A stretch of DNA of 64,000 bases from the NCBI GenBank assembly GCA_014529385.2, contig CM043970.1:41843279-41907278 (forward strand), written 5' to 3'. The position numbers and the translations under genes are program-made. Below, one piece after another: positions 10,744 through 21,533 of this stretch. The notes under the pieces were generated by a model. The model worked only from the letters and a program-made list of their open reading frames with translations, was not told the DNA's origin and did no database searches. Origin of the DNA: Adiantum capillus-veneris (Eukaryota; Streptophyta; Polypodiopsida; Polypodiales; Pteridaceae). Numbering within the stretch: position 1 is the stretch's first letter; each line of letters opens with the position of its first letter.

Positions 10744-11782
10744 TCATTCATGATCAGCAGCAGCAACAAAAAGAGATATGAGACTCCTTCCTCCTGGATC
10801 CCACACAAAAACACTTTGCATTCCATGCCTCAAAAACTTAATCAATCTTCCACCTGCTTCCCAAGGAAAACGTGTAGAGATGCCATATATCAACCTTGCA
10901 TCAAGAAAACCATCAATTACTTTGGCATAGACCGGCATGTGAAAATATATCTCCCTCTCCATGGCTGAGAGGTCTCCACTGATCATTTGTGTCATCAATT
11001 CTTGCTTCTTTGACAATTCAACTTTGTTTTGCATCAGCCCTTCAATCACTTCATAAGGCCCTTCACTTCCATATTCAATCTCATTTGCAAATGCGACTAA
11101 ACCGGACTCCTGGATTTATTTGTCCATAAAAAGAAATGCAACATCAGCATCCTCATCATTGCTGGTAGTACTATCACTTTCCTCATTAGACACTGTGGAA
11201 TAGTCTTTATCACTAGACTCATCCTCATCTTCATAAAGCTCTTCCAATCATTTCCTTGTATCCATATTATATAGCTTCTTGGCACCTGTCTTTCCATAGA
11301 GGCTAATCATACCACGTTTCCAATCTTGAACAGCTCCCACTGCACGTAACCATGGTCTACCCAGTATAATAGGATATGCTCCCAACCCTGCTGGCATCAC
11401 ATGAAAATCAACCATTGCCTTTGCATCATATGCTTCCACTTCTAAGCTCTTTACAACTCCGAAACATTTCACTTTCTGATGGTTTGCCAATCTGATTCGG
11501 AAGCCTGACACTCCAGTCACTGTAAGACCCATCATCAACATAACCTTGTCCTAGATTTTTTCTTTTGTGCCACACATCTACTATTGGAAAAATGTCTGGT
11601 AGCTCATCCATTGCCAACACCTTCACTGAACCTCTCTTTGGCTCTTTCTCCACTAGGTTAACCATCCTCTTCCACTATCGCTTTAGCTTAGACACCATCT
11701 CCATAAGATGCCCAAAAGTAACATTTGCTTTCCTGCTTGTCAGATCCTCCTTCAAGTCATAGCTTAATTGCCCATCCCCTAG
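10744..11782 (-). pseudogene. Gypsy protease and linker of element D (3' of the C1 insertion)
   Basis: Reading on the minus strand from the C1 junction: a segment starting LGDGQLSYDLKEDLTSRKAN matches the J sequence before its protease. The DELPDIFPIVDVWHKRK block follows. The protease region has an active-site area changed to GYVDDGS from the GYIDGGA type, plus a small deletion that shifts the frame. The conserved protease C-terminus is open at 11541-11248 (FRIRLANHQKVKCFGV, AYPIILGRPWLRAV). An acidic linker and MIEGLMQNKVELSKKQ (11049) come next, then an unrelated tail. Everything from RT onward is deleted. In J the equivalent linker leads directly into RT. Confidence 0.8.
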
Positions 11783-12588
11783 TGTTAGGAAATAAGACGT
11801 AGCTAAATAGATAATTGAGTAGATTACTTAATGGAGAGAGACAGATTTATATACATGAGATTATAAAGTAGAGAGAGAGAGAGAGAGAGAGTACACACGA
11901 TATACGTGGTTCACCCAATGTGGGCTACGTCCACGGGAAAGCAGCCACTCAATGGCTTTAGTACTTCAAAACAAGAAGTAGTTTACAAAGGGATTATACC
12001 CTTAATGGAGCTCCCGCCTTGCTTCACTCTCACCACCTCACACTCACCTTGTTGCATCAACTTCACACTATGAAATGTGTGTAGAAATGGCCTCCTTTTA
12101 TAGGACAAAAGGGCTGCCCTCTCTTATGAGAGACAGCCATGTGTAGCCGTCCTTGTGCGAATAAGTCCAAATCGGACCCTCCAATCCGCCCATGTGTGGC
12201 CGCCCTTGAGAAGACAAGTCCGCTTTTGAATTCGGCCACCGGCCATTGGCTTCCGACCACCGGCCACCGGCCATTGACTTCCGACCACCAGCCATCGGCC
12301 ATTGACTACCGGCCACCGGCCAACCGACTGGTTGTTTTCCGACCACTTTCCGGTCGCCGTCCGGCCATAATATTCCGACGAAAAAGAATATTCCGGCAAA
12401 AAAAAAGTCTCAGGGGCCTCCGTCCCTGAGGCCTTTAAAGTTGCTAATGATTCTTGTCTGTGAAAATTTTGGTTTCCGGTTAGTGATTTTCCTTCACGCA
12501 CGATGGCTTCTCCTCATAATGGGGGCCTCACAAATGTGCGCTTTTACCACAAAAAATTACAAGGGTAAATCAGGCTCCATACTTAACA
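11783..12588 (-). repeat. 3' LTR of copia C1 (left)
   Basis: This 806-bp LTR has a minus-strand TATAAAA at 12102-12096. A GA microsatellite of 21 bases lies at 11871-11891 (31 bases in the partner LTR). A GC-rich U3 repeat built from GGCCATTGACTTCCGACCACC units (12228-12330) has three GGCCATTG copies. The differences from the right LTR are scattered single substitutions, a few percent by eye. Confidence 0.95.
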
Positions 12589-12648
12589 ATCTCCCACTTG
12601 GAGACTGATCTCCAAACCAAACCTGTGACTGCTTTCCATTCTGGCTTC

Positions 12649-15039
12649 TTATCCTTGAATGTCGATTGAAGATGAGCAAAAGCTCAACTTCTCCTTGTTG
12701 ACCACCTTTGTAAACATGTCTGCAGGATTTTCACTTGTATGCACCTTTCCTAGCTTTAGTTGTCCCTTTTCCAAAAGAGTGCGTATGAAGTGATATCTCA
12801 CCTCAATGTGCTTTGTCCTTGAATGAAAGGCTGAGTTCTTCGCAAGATGGATAGCGCTTTGGCTATCACTGTACAAGACACAATTGTCTTGTTTGAATCC
12901 AAGCTCTTCTAGGAATCTGTGAAGCCACAGAATTTCTTTGCTTGCCTCCGTCATTGCTACATACTTTGCTTCTGTGGTAGAAAGTGAAACCACTTTCTGC
13001 AGCTTTGAAGCCCAGCCTACTGTAGTGCCTCCAACCGTGAACGCATAGCCAGTAGTGCTCCTTCGAGTATCTTTGTCACCTGCCATATCTGCATCAGCAT
13101 ACCCTTCTAGAAAAATATTAGTTCCTCCAAAATACAAAGCATTTGTTGTTGTCCCTTTTAGATACCTAAGTATCCACTTCATAGCTTTCCAATGCTCTTT
13201 ACGTGGGGTTTCCATGAACCTACTCACAACTCCCACTGCATGTGCAATGTCTGGCCTTGTCCAGACCATAGCATACATTAGAGAACCTACCGATGCAGCA
13301 TATGGACACATATCCTTCGTTAGTTTAAAATGACCAACCAAAGGTGTAGAAACTGGTTTTGCATTTTGCATAGCAAACCTTTCTAGTACCTTCTTGATGT
13401 AATCTTCTTGAGATAGCTTTATTGTCTTGTTCGTCCTGTCCCTTGATATTTTCATACCAAGTATCCTCTTTGCAGCACCTAAATCTTTCATTGAAAAAGA
13501 TTTGGACAGCTCCTCTTTTAGGTCTTTGATGTCCTGTATGTTAGCACTTGCAATCAACATGTCATCAACATACAACATTAGGATGATGAATTTTCCATCT
13601 CCCAAATTCTTCGTGTAGACGTAGTGATCCGAGTTGCATCTTCTGAATCCATGATCCAACATCCATCGATCAAACTTCAAGTACCATTGTCTTGATGCTT
13701 GCTTTAAATCATACAAGCTCTTCTTTAGTCTGCAAACCATTTTCTCCTTACCTTTTACTTCATACCCCTTTGGTTGAAGCATGTAGATTTCCTCCTCTAA
13801 GTCACCGTGAGGGAATGCCGTATTTACATCCATTTGCTCGAGATTTAGATCATGAGCAGCCACAAGGCTTAAGACAAGCCTAATTGAGTTCATTTTTACA
13901 ACAGGAGAAAATGTTTCATTGAAGTCAATACCTTTCTTTTGAGAAAAACCTTTTACCACAAGCCTAGACTTGTACCTTTTCTTCCCACCTTCTTCTTCCT
14001 TTAGCTTGTACACCCATTTGTTTTGAAGTTCCTGCTTACCTTTAGGCAACTCAACCAACTCCCATGTTTGGTTGCGATGTAGTGAGTCCATCTCCACTTG
14101 CATGCTCTTCGTCCATTCTTTTTTGGATTCACCGTCCTCAAGCTCCATGTACTCATCACCTGTTTCTTTTGTTTGTTTTCTTTCCAAGTAATCTTTGTAC
14201 ATATTTTGTTCGTTAAAAATTACATCCCTACTCCTTAAGATTTTACCATCTTCAAGATTCCATAGGCGATGCCCAAAGTCTCCTTCTCCATAGCCAATGA
14301 AGAAACACTTTTTGGACTTTGCATCTAACTTTGATCTTAGGCTTCTATCTATGTGCATGAGAGCCTCACACCCAAACACTTTGAGAAATGCATAATTCAC
14401 CGGTTTACCTGTCCATGCCTCTTCTGGAACTCCCCCATCCAATGCCGTTGAGGGTGACCGATTGATTAAGTACACAGACGTACTTACAGCCTCCGCCCAA
14501 AGCTCAAGCTGTAGGCCTGCATGTAGCCGCATGCTTCGTGCTCGTTCCATGATTGTCCTGTTCATCCTTTCTGAAATCCCATTTTGTTGAGGTGTCCTTG
14601 GGGTTGTCCTTTGCCTCCGAATGCCATTGCTAGCACAAAAGCTTTCAAAAGCTTGGATGCAATATTCGCCTTCATTGTCGGATCTGAGGCATTTAACCTT
14701 GGTACCTGTTTCATTCTCCACAAAGGATTTCCACCTTTGAAATATGGAAAATACATCGGATTTATTCTTCATACTTACAGCCATCACAAGGCTGTCCCAA
14801 CTATCCGGTAGAGATGATAGTATAAGGAGAGCTCGCACTTCGTCATCGAAATTGATTTTCACTGATCCAAGTTGACTTATGTTTGTGTTAAAGTCATTTA
14901 GGTGTTCTGCAACTGAACCATTCTCTGCCATCTTTAGATTGAACAAGCACTTCATAAGAAATACCTTATTGGATGCCGATGGTTTCTCGTAGAAGTCATC
15001 AAGTGACTTCATCAAGTCCTCCGTGGTCTTCATCTCCAA
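12649..15039 (-). pseudogene. Copia gag-pol of C1: in-frame gag/integrase fusion lacking protease
   Basis: The open frame is 796 codons. Residues 1-90 are gag. At LVMAVS the frame jumps directly to MKNKSDVFSIF inside the integrase core. The zinc knuckle, protease, integrase H2C2 zinc finger and first catalytic Asp present in C2 are therefore deleted, apparently in frame. Integrase retains RSDNEGEY (second Asp) and QQNGISERMNR (Glu). A second deletion removes the Ser/Arg-rich linker (MELEDGESKKEWTKS). RT is present with LYVDDMLI, and RNase H with GYADADMAGD and YSDSQSAI, but STTEAEY reads TTEAKY. A 14-residue deletion lies before RNase H. The 5' part of gag is in another frame (next entry). 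Confidence 0.9.
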
Positions 15040-15263
15040 ACATTGAAGGCCACCGTTGACGCCAAGCTTAACCGGATTGTTCCCAGTGCCTTTCGATCAA
15101 GGACAATCCATGCTACATCTTCCATTGTTGTGGGCTTCTTCGCAAGACCGGCTAGTGGCAAATAGAGGTCCTTCTGGTAGAGATAGTCTTCAATCTGCAT
15201 CTTCCAATGTTGGTAGTTTTTGCCGTTAAACTTCTCAATCTTGAGCTTCCCTTCCTCCGCCAT
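15030..15263 (-). pseudogene. Copia gag N-terminus of C1 (frameshifted from the rest)
   Basis: The gag start is the ATG whose complement is at 15261-15263, reading MAEEGKLKIEKFNGKNYQHW, identical in layout to C2 and C0. The frame is lost near 15040. There C1 reads ATCTCCAAACATTG on the plus strand and C2 reads ATCTCCGAAACATTG: a one-base deletion in C1. Gag would form the cytoplasmic virus-like particle. With this break the 796-codon frame downstream would need another start. Confidence 0.9.
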
Positions 15264-15322
15264 AACTCCCACTCAATTCAAGGAATCCTTTCCTTGAGAT
15301 AATTTAGCTACGAGCAAACCTT

Positions 15323-15334
15323 GCTCTGATACCA
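15323..15334 (-). promoter_or_regulatory. Primer binding site of C1 (initiator Met tRNA)
   Basis: On the minus strand this reads TGGTATCAGAGC, the classic plant copia primer site complementary to the 3' end of tRNA-iMet. It lies two bases after the end of the 5' LTR (...CCTAACA AC). Confidence 0.95.
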
Positions 15335-15336
15335 GT

Positions 15337-15418
15337 TGTTAGGAAATAAGATGTAGCTAAATAGATAATTGAGTAGATTACTTAATGGAGAGAGACAGAT
15401 TTATATACACGAGATTAT

Positions 15419-15459
<41 letters not shown>

Positions 15460-16151
15460 CACGATATACGTGGTTCACCCAATGTGGGCTACGTCCATGG
15501 GAAAGCAGCCACTCAATGGCTTTAGTGCTTCAAAACAAGAAGTAGTTTACAAAGGGATTATACCCTTAATGGAGCTCCCGCCTTGCTTCACTCTCACCAC
15601 CTCACACTCACCTTGTTGCATCAACTTCACACTATGAAATGTGTGTAGAAATGGCCTCCTTTTATAGGCCAAAAGGGCTGCCCTCTCTTATGAGAGATAG
15701 CCATGTGTAGCCGCCCTTGTGCGAATAAGTCCAAATCTGACCCTCCAATCCGCCCATGTTTGGCCGCCCTTGAGAAGACAAGTCCGCTTTTGAATTCGGC
15801 CACCGGCCATTGGCTTCCGACCACCGGCCACCGGCCATTGACTTCCGACCACCGGCCATCGGCCATTGACTACCGGCCACCGGCCAACCGACCGGTTGTT
15901 TTCCGACCACTTTCCGGCCTCCGTGCGGCCATAATATTCCGACGAAAAAGAATATTCCGGCAAAGAAAAGTCTCAGGGGCCTCCGCCCCTGAGGCCTTTA
16001 AAGTTGCCCCTGATTCTTGTCCGTGAAAATTTTGGTTTCCGGTGAGTGATTTTCCTTCCGGCACGATGGCTTCTCCTCATAATGGGGGCCTTACAAATGT
16101 GCGCTTTTACCACAGAAAATTACAAGGGTAAATCAGGCTCCATACTTAACA
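15337..16151 (-). repeat. 5' LTR of copia C1 (right)
   Basis: This 815-bp LTR has a minus-strand TATAAAA at 15666-15660 that would drive element transcription leftwards. It has a 31-base GA tract at 15425-15455 and three GGCCATTG units in U3. It starts with TGTTAAGTATGGAGCC on the minus strand. Confidence 0.95.
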
Positions 16152-17404
16152 CCTAGTGGAAAGTCTGAAACATGAAATTTGCGACGAGCCCTTCTTTTTC
16201 TCTTGGCCTTGACATCCTCACCTTCATGGATCTTTCCCTTCTTCTTACTAGGACCTAGGGCACTTCTTCCTTCCTTTTCCTCTGTGGTCCTCTTCCCAAT
16301 AAGCATCACTAATGTATCCTCTAGCTTTGATGCCTTCTCCAATGTGACTACACTTAGCACTTTTGTCTTTTCCTTTTCCTCCTGGGTTAATCCACCGGTT
16401 CCTTCATCTCCCTTTATTTTGATACCATAATCATTGGACCTAGTTAGCACCTATCTTGGCAATGGATACATGTCTCCCCCCCTCCTTGGTGGCTTATCAC
16501 ATTGCGGGCTGATGTGGCCCAGCTCTCCACAATTATAACATGTGGGCGTCTGCCTCCAGAACCTACCATTGCTTTGTCCAACACAATTCCTAGGTCTTTC
16601 TTCACCTCCTGGCTAATTTTCAAACCTCCCTCGACCTCGATTATTTCCCACTTGACCTAGCATGTTTAGGCTGAGGTTGTTCATTAAATCTACCACTTGC
16701 CTCATATCTTGCCTTAACCCATCATCTTGCACTGCTGTAGTGACCACTGCTAGCATAACCTGAGGAGTAACAACAACCACTGGTTCATGATGAACCCCTA
16801 GCATGCGACCTTGCGAAGAATCCATAGGCTGAAATTCAGACCTCATGGGCAAAGACTCTACTCCTAGTTGGCTCATTTTCCTCAGCTTCCACTCTTTGTT
16901 CCTTGCCACCTCTACTGCATCTTCATATGTCCTAGGATTCTTTAGCTCCACTCTCCAACGTATATTCTCCCAAAGACCAGCCAAGAATTTGTCCTTCTTT
17001 ATCATGTCAGGTGGGGGTACTTGTGGTGCTAAGGCCTTGCACATCCGCTCCCATGCCAATGAAAACTTACGTATGTACGCATCTACTAGCTCACCTTCCT
17101 TCTGCACCAAACCTTGTACTTTTTGCCACACTTTGTCAGGATCTTCTATCTTCACAAAATCCACTTCCAACCCATGTTGTAGATTGTCGCAACTCAACCT
17201 TACGGGTGGATCAGCCCCACGCAACTCCTCTTCAAATGCTTTGGACCAAACTCGTGCATCAATCTTCAAACAAATTTGGAGAAGACGTAACATCTGCGTT
17301 GGGTCATGAATTTGGTTGCTAATGCAGGCAATCTCCATCTTTTCTAAAAAGTCTTCCACATCTTCATCACTTCTTCCATGAAACTCTGGATAAGAGAAAG
17401 CCAT
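16152..17404 (-). pseudogene. Gypsy gag with zinc knuckle (element D)
   Basis: The ATG at 17404 (minus) starts MAFSYPEFHGRSDEDVEDFL, equivalent to MAFNFPEFSGKS in J. The frame is open for 263 codons to a TAG at 16613. It holds the retrotransposon gag core (ARVWSKAFEEEL, VWQKVQGLVQKEGELVDAY, PRTYEDAVEVARNKEWKLRK). Past the stop, the same frame encodes CYNCGELGHISPQC, a complete CCHC knuckle (about 16535-16495). After a short gap comes a lysine-rich linker (16450-16152: DYGIKIKGDEGTGG to HVSDFPLG), cut by the C1 insertion. Upstream in-frame residues before MAFSYPEF (to 17479) are leader, since J lacks them. Confidence 0.85.
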
Positions 17405-18457
17405 GGCTACCCAAGTTACGATGCTTTGAGAACCCCTTCGAACACACGTGCAAGAACCCAAAACTTTTGACTGACTCAATTCCCAAAAACTTCAATGGAG
17501 CTCAACTTTAGATAAGGACAAACACTTGCACATCAAATGAGTTTTCATAGTTAATCATTGGAATTACAACAAGCAAACGACATTCCATGATCTCTCTTAA
17601 TCTTCTTAGCCTGAACATAAAGACTATGGGCTGCTGGAAAAAAATATTCCTCGACACATGAACATTTATCTGGATTCTTTGAGTAAATGAAAAGGAGTGA
17701 ACTGAGGTCCATCGTGATTATCCATTAAAAGCCATCCATGTAGCTTCCAAAAAATCACACTTGACTAATCCTCTGATTTTGCCAAAATTTCAGCAGCATA
17801 ACAACATAAATGGCTCACAATACCAAAAAACCAGCCATCATAACTTGGAAAATTTTTGACAGAGTCTCCCAGGAAGTAGAGTAGTGAGAACCCAAAATAT
17901 AGACTGTATATGTATGCATAAACTGCCAACAATAGAACCCGACCATGAATTGGGAATCAATAGTACATAGCCTATGGCGAGGTCACGAAAAGGTTGCTCC
18001 AGCTACCTGTATCACCAAAAGGATCTCCACATTTGAGAATCCCCCAGCTCAATAAAACCTCACGCTATCGACCCTCTCACGAAGGCTAATGCAAATCGCG
18101 TATAGACAAGTCTCAGAAATGACTATCTTCCAGACCAAGTCTCAGAAATGGCTGGGACTGCCAGATGAAACCAAGTATGGCTCCACAAAGGCGTACAATG
18201 GCAGTTTCCACAAATAACGTACAATCCAGCAGACAATGCGCTCAAACAGGCGCCAAATGATGCATACCCACAACAACTACAAGTGACACCATTGCTAGTA
18301 TATCACTAAACTCCAGCTACATGTACCTGTGTGAATCATCTGTACCTGTACCTGTCCCTGTAACTTGTAGCTTGTAATCCCGAATCTCGAAGCTCGAATC
18401 TCAAAGCTCGAAGCACAAGGTACTCGAAGAAGATCCTCCGTGGGGGCGCCAAAAGAA
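17405..18457 (-). other. 5' leader and primer-site region of element D
   Basis: A non-coding leader lies between the 5' LTR and gag. Immediately inside the LTR the minus strand reads TTCTTTTGGCGCCCCCACGG (about 18457-18438). This resembles the corresponding site in H (TTTGGTGCCCCCACTGAGGA) and J (TTTTGGTGCCCGCCACCGAG), and is probably the primer site. I cannot name the tRNA with confidence. Nothing else is recognised. Confidence 0.6.
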
Positions 18458-19604
18458 TGTGAGCGGGATGGAAACACACAAAACGCCTCTATAATGACCC
18501 AACACAAACTCTTGGAAGGATATACATACACACTATGGGGAACCACTCGGCTGACACAACACACCTGGCCGAGACAGGGAACACACCTATGGAGTGAGAG
18601 GAGAGAGACTATCTGTTTGCCCACTCTACACAGAGAGATACACACATACACACACACACTCAAAAACTCTGCTCAAAATAGGATAATTTATGATGTTTAG
18701 ATACAATTGATCTTGGGCCAACACCAATGGGGAAAATAGCTCACACAATATGGGTAAAATAAGCCAAATACAATCACAAACTTGAGAAGAAGCTTTGCTT
18801 CATAGGAGAAACTTACATAGCCAAAACAACAGAAAAAAAGTGAGGAATTTGGAAAAATTGACAGTGCCATCACGTCGGGAATGGCCCAAAGCCCCAATCT
18901 ACAATGTCAAAGTGCTCAAATTCGATCTCGGATGAGCAGTTTACGGCCAAAACAGGCTCCAAAAACCCCAAAAACACAATTGCGGTTGTTCCTCCTCTCT
19001 TCTCCACGTTTTTCCTAGTCTTCTCTCTGTTGTTTCAGTTCCCACACTTAGCTTTATTACTTGGGCACCCTTAGCCTTTTAGATGACCTCAGACGGACCT
19101 CGAACAGGCCAAAAACTGACCTCACAGTGCATAGTTGTCACCCTGCTGCATCCATCCGCACACCTAGCACTCAACGTTTTCAATAATGCATCCTGCCACC
19201 ACGTGAAGTGGCCCAAAAATATGGTTCTCATGATGACATTTTTGCATAATTATCACAAGAAAGCACCCACATTGTGTCCGTACTTATCCACGTGCAACTA
19301 TTGACCCCATTCGGCCTCCTGACGCCACTAGATGCCACTTGATGCACCTGCTTACTTCATGTCGTCGGCCCATGGATAGCTTCCTCGAGAAGTTTTACGC
19401 GCTACCAACTCCTCATTATTATAGAAAAAACACACTCATATTGGTGATAGTGAAAATCGATGCACTATGTACACCCTGTCCTACCTCTACACATGTGGGC
19501 CCCACGTAACTACCTGGCTATGGAAAATGGGCAATTCCTTATTTGATGCACCATGAATGTGTATGTACATATGCGCAATCCCTTGCTCCAAAAAACTTCT
19601 GACA
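18458..19604 (-). repeat. 5' LTR of gypsy element D (right)
   Basis: It starts TGTGAGCGGG and ends ...CTTCTGACA on the plus strand, giving TG...CA termini on the minus strand. It is a direct repeat of 9578-10714 with scattered substitutions and a shorter CA tract. It is followed by GCGGT (19605-19609). Confidence 0.92.
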
Positions 19605-20099
19605 GCGGTTAGTGAGATGGGAAGGTTGCGCAATTTGCGGCTAGCAAATAAATCCTTTGCAAAGGCTCTGTTGGTTATACAGAGAAAGTTTGCGGGGGGG
19701 TAGCGGCAAACTCATAAGAAATTGGAAAAGTTATTTTTATTGGGATATAGGACTGTCTTCATTAGGCCTTGCTTGATTTGTTTTGGTATTGTTTGAAGGG
19801 TTGTATAAAAGAATCTGTGTTTGGAATTAATTAAGGAACACTGTTTGTATATGTACAATAGTGTGGTAGTAATTACAAAACAAGTTAAAAAGTGTGAGTG
19901 TGGGGTAGAAACTGGGGGCTGGCTCATGTTGCCATTCAAGGATGGGTGGTCTTGATTAGTCGAGAAACTCTCCACTCCCGCTTATTAAGAGAAGCAAAAT
20001 TAGAGCCTCATTGTGCCAAGAGTCAAAAAATCCCAAATATATGTGCCCCTGAAAGCTATGGACTCGATTAGTCGGTTACTTTTTAGAAGATTACTCAAG
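19605..20099. other. Unassigned DNA between element D and CACTA fragment
   Basis: No gene recognised. The first 100 bases continue the short GCGGTTAGTGAGATGGG repeats that border the D insertion on its left side. The rest is A/T-rich with no credible frame. Confidence 0.4.
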
Positions 20100-20531
20100 A
20101 CATACTGAGGGATGAGACTTATTCTAAACTAGATTTCAGGGCATAGTCTACATAAGTATGCCTTGAGTATGGGTTTGACGCTCCATTGGTCGGAGAGACA
20201 CATCGTGGACAGGGATACCGGTCCATATTTCCTTTAACTCATCAATAAGAGGGGCTAGATACACATCCAAGTTTTTGACTTTGTACTTTCGGAGGATCTA
20301 TAGAGATAGCATGATGTAGCCTATCTTGGTGCTCTTCCAAGGGGGAGTATTGTAATTGATCAGAAAAACTGGCCATGTGCTCCATGACATATTGTTGGTG
20401 CTGAAAGGGTTGACACAGTCACTTGCAAGGCCCAAACAAAGATACCGTGGGTCTCCTTTGAATGCGGGACATTTTTCCGCAATGTGTTTCCATGCTTGTG
20501 AATCCAGTGGGACATTCATTATACCATCCAT
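20100..20531 (-). pseudogene. TNP2-like CACTA transposase N-terminal fragment
   Basis: The minus-strand frame from 20531 begins MDGIMNVPLDSQAWKHIAEK and contains DPRYLCLGLASDCVNPFS and WPVFLINYNTPPWK. This is the typical TNP2 run (D.R...LGLA.DGFNPF......YS.WPV.L..YNLPPW). After a stop near 20298 and one small frame change, a matching continuation reads LDVYLAPLIDELKEIW (about 20250-20205). The upstream part is cut off at 20532 by a copia LTR, so the LTR element inserted into this transposase. It is dead. Confidence 0.85.
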
Positions 20532-20532
20532 A

Positions 20533-20679
20533 TGTTGAGATGTAGAAAGAAAGAGAGAGAGAGAGACGAGACAAGAGACACACCATATACGCTCCCAAAG
20601 ACTGATTCATATTGAGGATAAGATACAAATATATAGGTGAGACTAAGTTGAGTAGAGTGAGCCATATATATCTCCAACA
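20533..20679 (-). repeat. Short (147-bp) copia LTR, 3' LTR of element F
   Basis: On the minus strand the LTR runs TGTTGGAGATATATATGG ... ACATCTCAACA, with inverted TGTTG/CAACA ends. It is preceded by a polypurine tract (GAGTGGGGG, 20680-20688). RNase H of element F ends 0.25 kb upstream, so this is its 3' LTR. It contains a GA/CT tract (20550-20566). CCATA (20528-20532) next to it is a candidate half of a target duplication. Its partner was not found. Confidence 0.75.
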
Positions 20680-20927
20680 CCCCCACTCAAACAAAGGTCT
20701 CTAGCTTTGGATGAAAAAACCCTTGGGGAGTTCAAGGGAAAAGCCCAAGCCCCTATACAATGTAAAAATATGAACCAACGATGATGATGTGACAGTGAAT
20801 TGTGCATCTATGTACAAATATTCAAGTGACTTGGAGATCACAATGTGCAAATGTGGAGTGTGCATAGTGCATGGTACCTAAAAGATCACAATGTCATATG
20901 TACAAAGCTATTACAATAGCAAAGAAG
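20680..20927 (-). other. 3' untranslated region of copia F
   Basis: Non-coding sequence between the RNase H stop and the polypurine tract. No other signal was recognised. Confidence 0.5.
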
Positions 20928-21533
20928 CTAATCTAGAAAGAGTGAGGCCGAAGCAACTCCAAGCTCCGAGCGCAAGAGGATGAAACGTGACTCATTGAGG
21001 CCTTTGGTCAAAATGTCTGCAATCATCTGGTCACTTGGACAGTGCTCAACCATAATGGTTCCTTTGCGTACTTCATACCTGACATAATGATAATGGACAG
21101 CAATGTGCTTTGACTTATTATGTTGAACATAGTCTTTTGCAAGACTAGTAGAACTTTGGTTGTCACACAGCAAGGGTGTGCTAGAAAGTGGAGAGTGACC
21201 AATATCAACCAGAATTTGTCGAAGCCATATCAACTCACGAGCTGCAAGTGATGCCGAAACATATTCTGACTCAGTCGTAGAAACTGCAACACAACGTTGT
21301 CTCTTGCTGGTCCAAGAAACAAGACAACCATTTATAAAGAAGCAATTTCCACTAGTAGATCGCATAGATAAATGTGAGCTTGCCCAGTCTGAATCTGTGT
21401 AACCCAAAAGAGAAAGAGATTGCATAGAATCTGATGTGAGTTGTCGTCGATAGACTAAACCAAAATCTGTAGTGCCTTTCAAGTATTTCAATATGCGCAT
21501 TGCAGCATACCAATGCTTCAAAGTGTTAGGAAA
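20928..21533 (-). pseudogene. Copia RNase H C-terminal part (element F, left of the C2 insertion)
   Basis: The minus-strand frame from the C2 junction reads KHWYAAMRILKYLKGT, then RNase H. It has GYTDSDWASSHLSMRST (first Asp), VSTTESEYVSASLAARE (Glu), CDNQSSTSLAKD (Asp) and the usual terminal motif ADILTKGL, ending at 20928. Catalytic residues look intact. It is the direct continuation of the RT at 27880-27107. The join falls at ACPSL/KHWY across the duplicated CAAAG. RNase H would degrade the RNA of RNA-DNA hybrids during cytoplasmic reverse transcription. The split by C2 makes it non-functional. Confidence 0.93.

Larger units (their letters stand above)
11783..16151 (-). mobile_element. Complete Ty1/copia insertion C1 (Tnt1/Tork-like), TSD CCTAG
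   Basis: LTRs at 11783-12588 and 15337-16151 begin TGTTAGG and end TTAACA on the plus strand. They are flanked by a perfect 5-bp duplication, CCTAG (11778-11782 and 16152-16156). A primer site complementary to initiator Met tRNA (15323-15334) and a polypurine tract (AAGTGGGAGAT on the minus strand, 12590-12600) are present. The element lies in the gag-protease linker of gypsy D. The D sequence resumes in phase on both sides of the duplication. It carries an internally deleted gag-pol and is a non-autonomous copy. Confidence 0.97.
9578..19604 (-). mobile_element. Ty3/gypsy element D, deletion derivative with paired LTRs, interrupted by copia C1
   Basis: Two directly repeated LTRs (9578-10714 and 18458-19604) bound a minus-strand internal region. 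From 5' to 3' this holds a leader, gag (17404-16613), zinc knuckle, C1 insertion (11783-16151), protease (about 11665-11248), an acidic linker and a short RT-proximal remnant ending at about 10744. RT, RNase H and integrase are absent, so the element cannot move by itself. Flanks show GCGGT before the left LTR (9574-9578) and GCGGT after the right LTR (19605-19609): a 4-5 bp target duplication whose exact edge is ambiguous by one base. Without C1 the element is about 5.65 kb. Confidence 0.9.

Noticed and set aside
12139-12429. Plus-strand frames in the copia LTRs (also near 15703-16026 and 21870-22181)
   Set aside because: They are antisense to LTR U3 minisatellite DNA and are conserved only because the LTRs are copies of each other.
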